The translations under genes were made by a program, and so were the position numbers. This document shows, one piece after another, positions 63,009 to 64,000 of a DNA stretch of 64,000 nt. This stretch comes from Ruminococcus flavefaciens 007c (lineage in GTDB: Bacteria; Bacillota; Clostridia; Oscillospirales; Ruminococcaceae). The stretch is taken from the NCBI RefSeq assembly GCF_000571935.1, contig NZ_ATAX01000003.1:1-64000 (forward strand), read 5' to 3'. Under the pieces are notes generated by a model. It was not told the origin of the DNA. It searched no databases and worked only from the letters and a program-made list of their open reading frames with translations. Every line of letters starts with the position of its first letter. Within the stretch, counting starts at the first letter, position 1.

Positions 63009-63339
63009 GTTAATCCCGAAAAAATGACAAATCCACCTATATTTGGCTGTTTACAGCCCCGTTTTTATTCAAAACCGCCATAGAATTTGCCTATTTTCCG
63101 TTGAAAAAAATTCACAATTGTGATTTTTGATTTACAAATAGTATAAAACAGTCGTTTTATTCCGAAATATAAAGGTTTCAGCCGCCTTACAACCATCAAA
63201 AACACCTTCCGCCCACTATTATTATGCACAATTTTTCGCTGCTATGTTTGTGCAACTATACAAAGTTCAGAAAAGTCATTTTTCTTCAACGTTTTTCCAT
63301 TGAATTTTACCCATTTTTTCATTATATATAGAAGGCATA
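63009..63339. other. AT-rich intergenic region between hup and clpB
   Basis: About 330 AT-rich bases. I see no open frame, tRNA or clear hairpin, apart from the clpB terminator at its right end. Confidence 0.5.
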
Positions 63340-63372
63340 AAAAACGGGCACAGCAATAAATGCCATGCCCGA
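63340..63372 (-). terminator. Terminator of clpB
   Basis: CGGGCA and TGCCCG are inverted around a 15-base loop that can pair further; on the minus strand the stem is followed by TTTTTTA. Confidence 0.8.
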
Positions 63373-63394
63373 AAAGAGATAAATATTATTGTAC

Positions 63395-64000
63395 TCAGTC
63401 CGCTGTGAGTTTGCCGTTTACATCAAGGTCGATGTCGATAACGTCGCCTGCGGAGAGATTACCGCCAATGATACGTTTAGCCGCCAGTGTCTCAACGTTG
63501 CGCTGTATAAATCTTCTCAGCGGTCTTGCACCAAAGTTGGGATCATATCCGCAGTCAACAATGTAGTTTTTTGCTGCCTCACTGACATTTATGCGTATAT
63601 GCTTATCATCAAGGCGCTTCTGAAGGTCAGCCAGCATAAGGTCAACGATCTTTATTATCTCTGTCTTAGCCAGCGGCTTGTAGAAGATTATCTCATCAAG
63701 ACGGTTCAGGAATTCAGGTCTGAACTGTGTTTTCAGCAGTCCCTCCACCTGTGCGCGCGCCTCGTCGGTTATCTCGCCGTTTGCGTCGATACCTTCAAGT
63801 ATATAAGGTGAGCCCAGGTTCGATGTGAGTATGATGATAGTGTTCTTGAAGTCCACTGTTCTGCCCTGAGAATCGGTAATACGACCGTCATCAAGTACCT
63901 GCAGCAGAATATTGAACACATCGGGATGAGCTTTTTCTATCTCATCAAAGAGCACCACTGAGTACGGCTTTCTGCGCACTGCTTCCGTAAGCTGACCGCC
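63395..64000 (-). CDS. clpB: ATP-dependent disaggregase ClpB, C-terminal part
   Basis: The frame is open to the window edge, so only the last 201 residues are seen. GGQLTEAVRRKPYSVVLFDE includes the Walker B of the second AAA domain, followed by KAHPDVFNILLQVLDDG, the sensor-1 region TSNLGS and the C-terminal D2-small domain with DPNFGARPLRRFIQ. ClpB rescues aggregated proteins with DnaK. The Gly-Ala-Arg sensor-2 line is intact, and the end (IDIDLDVNGKLTAD) is a normal ClpB end. It lacks the ClpP-binding tripeptide region in the part visible. The start lies beyond the right edge. Confidence 0.93.
   Translation of the reverse strand, partial: GGQLTEAVRRKPYSVVLFDEIEKAHPDVFNILLQVLDDGRITDSQGRTVDFKNTIIILTSNLGSPYILEGIDANGEITDEARAQVEGLLKTQFRPEFLNRLDEIIFYKPLAKTEIIKIVDLMLADLQKRLDDKHIRINVSEAAKNYIVDCGYDPNFGARPLRRFIQRNVETLAAKRIIGGNLSAGDVIDIDLDVNGKLTAD

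Overview
The window looks like the chromosome of a cellulosome-forming gut or rumen Ruminococcus, closest in style to the R. flavefaciens group. The main evidence is seven secreted proteins ending in dockerin modules of the ANCDG...[13 protein letters not shown] type, the plant-cell-wall CAZyme content, and Firmicutes-type AGGAGG ribosome sites and TTGACA/TATAAT promoters. The species is an inference.

Positions 1 to about 13,031 are one end of an integrative conjugative element (ICE). A single leftward operon runs from two winged-helix proteins (12.4-10.7 kb) through small coupled genes, a PcfB-like protein and the VirD4 coupling protein, to a Maff2/VirB2-like membrane protein, an adenine-methylase-like protein, VirB6, PrgI and the VirB4 ATPase. 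virD4 is split by a 2.2-kb group II intron (5718-7940). Removing the intron restores DEFANIGEIPQF and a 695-residue protein. The intron's reverse transcriptase has lost its N-terminal motifs. The ICE ends in a duplicated 3' half of tRNA-Leu(CAA) (12977-13031), so the intact tRNA and probably the integrase lie beyond the left edge. Six TTCTACC repeats beside the att site look like recombinase arm sites. Two leftward terminators and a strong rightward promoter with a perfect 9-bp palindrome lie at the boundary.

Positions 13-25 kb are host chromosome: tRNA-Ala(CGC), a SulP transporter, an AraC regulator, a zinc-ribbon/TIR/membrane protein, an amidohydrolase behind a leader with a terminator/antiterminator pair, a GH25 lipoprotein, guaA behind a multi-hairpin leader, an HD-domain protein, and a GH13-DUF1653 fusion.

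Positions 25-61.5 kb hold the polysaccharide genes: PL11, GH2, GH97, GH43-like, GH16, GH26 and PL1 enzymes, plus an 854-aa dockerin protein with no catalytic domain and a near-identical 513-bp internal duplication. The set points to pectin, galactan, mannan and beta-glucan side chains. Among them sit a MerR/TipA regulator on a 19-bp-spacer promoter, two GyrI-domain proteins, a small alarmone synthetase, radA, a LacI-fold/GGDEF sensor, cardiolipin synthase and several acetyltransferases. Most CAZyme genes have their own promoter and terminator.

The right end carries an HU gene co-transcribed with a histone-H1-like lysine/alanine-rich protein, then the 3' part of clpB. Starts were moved from the longest reading frame wherever a ribosome site favoured an internal codon. 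All family assignments are by eye, with no database search.
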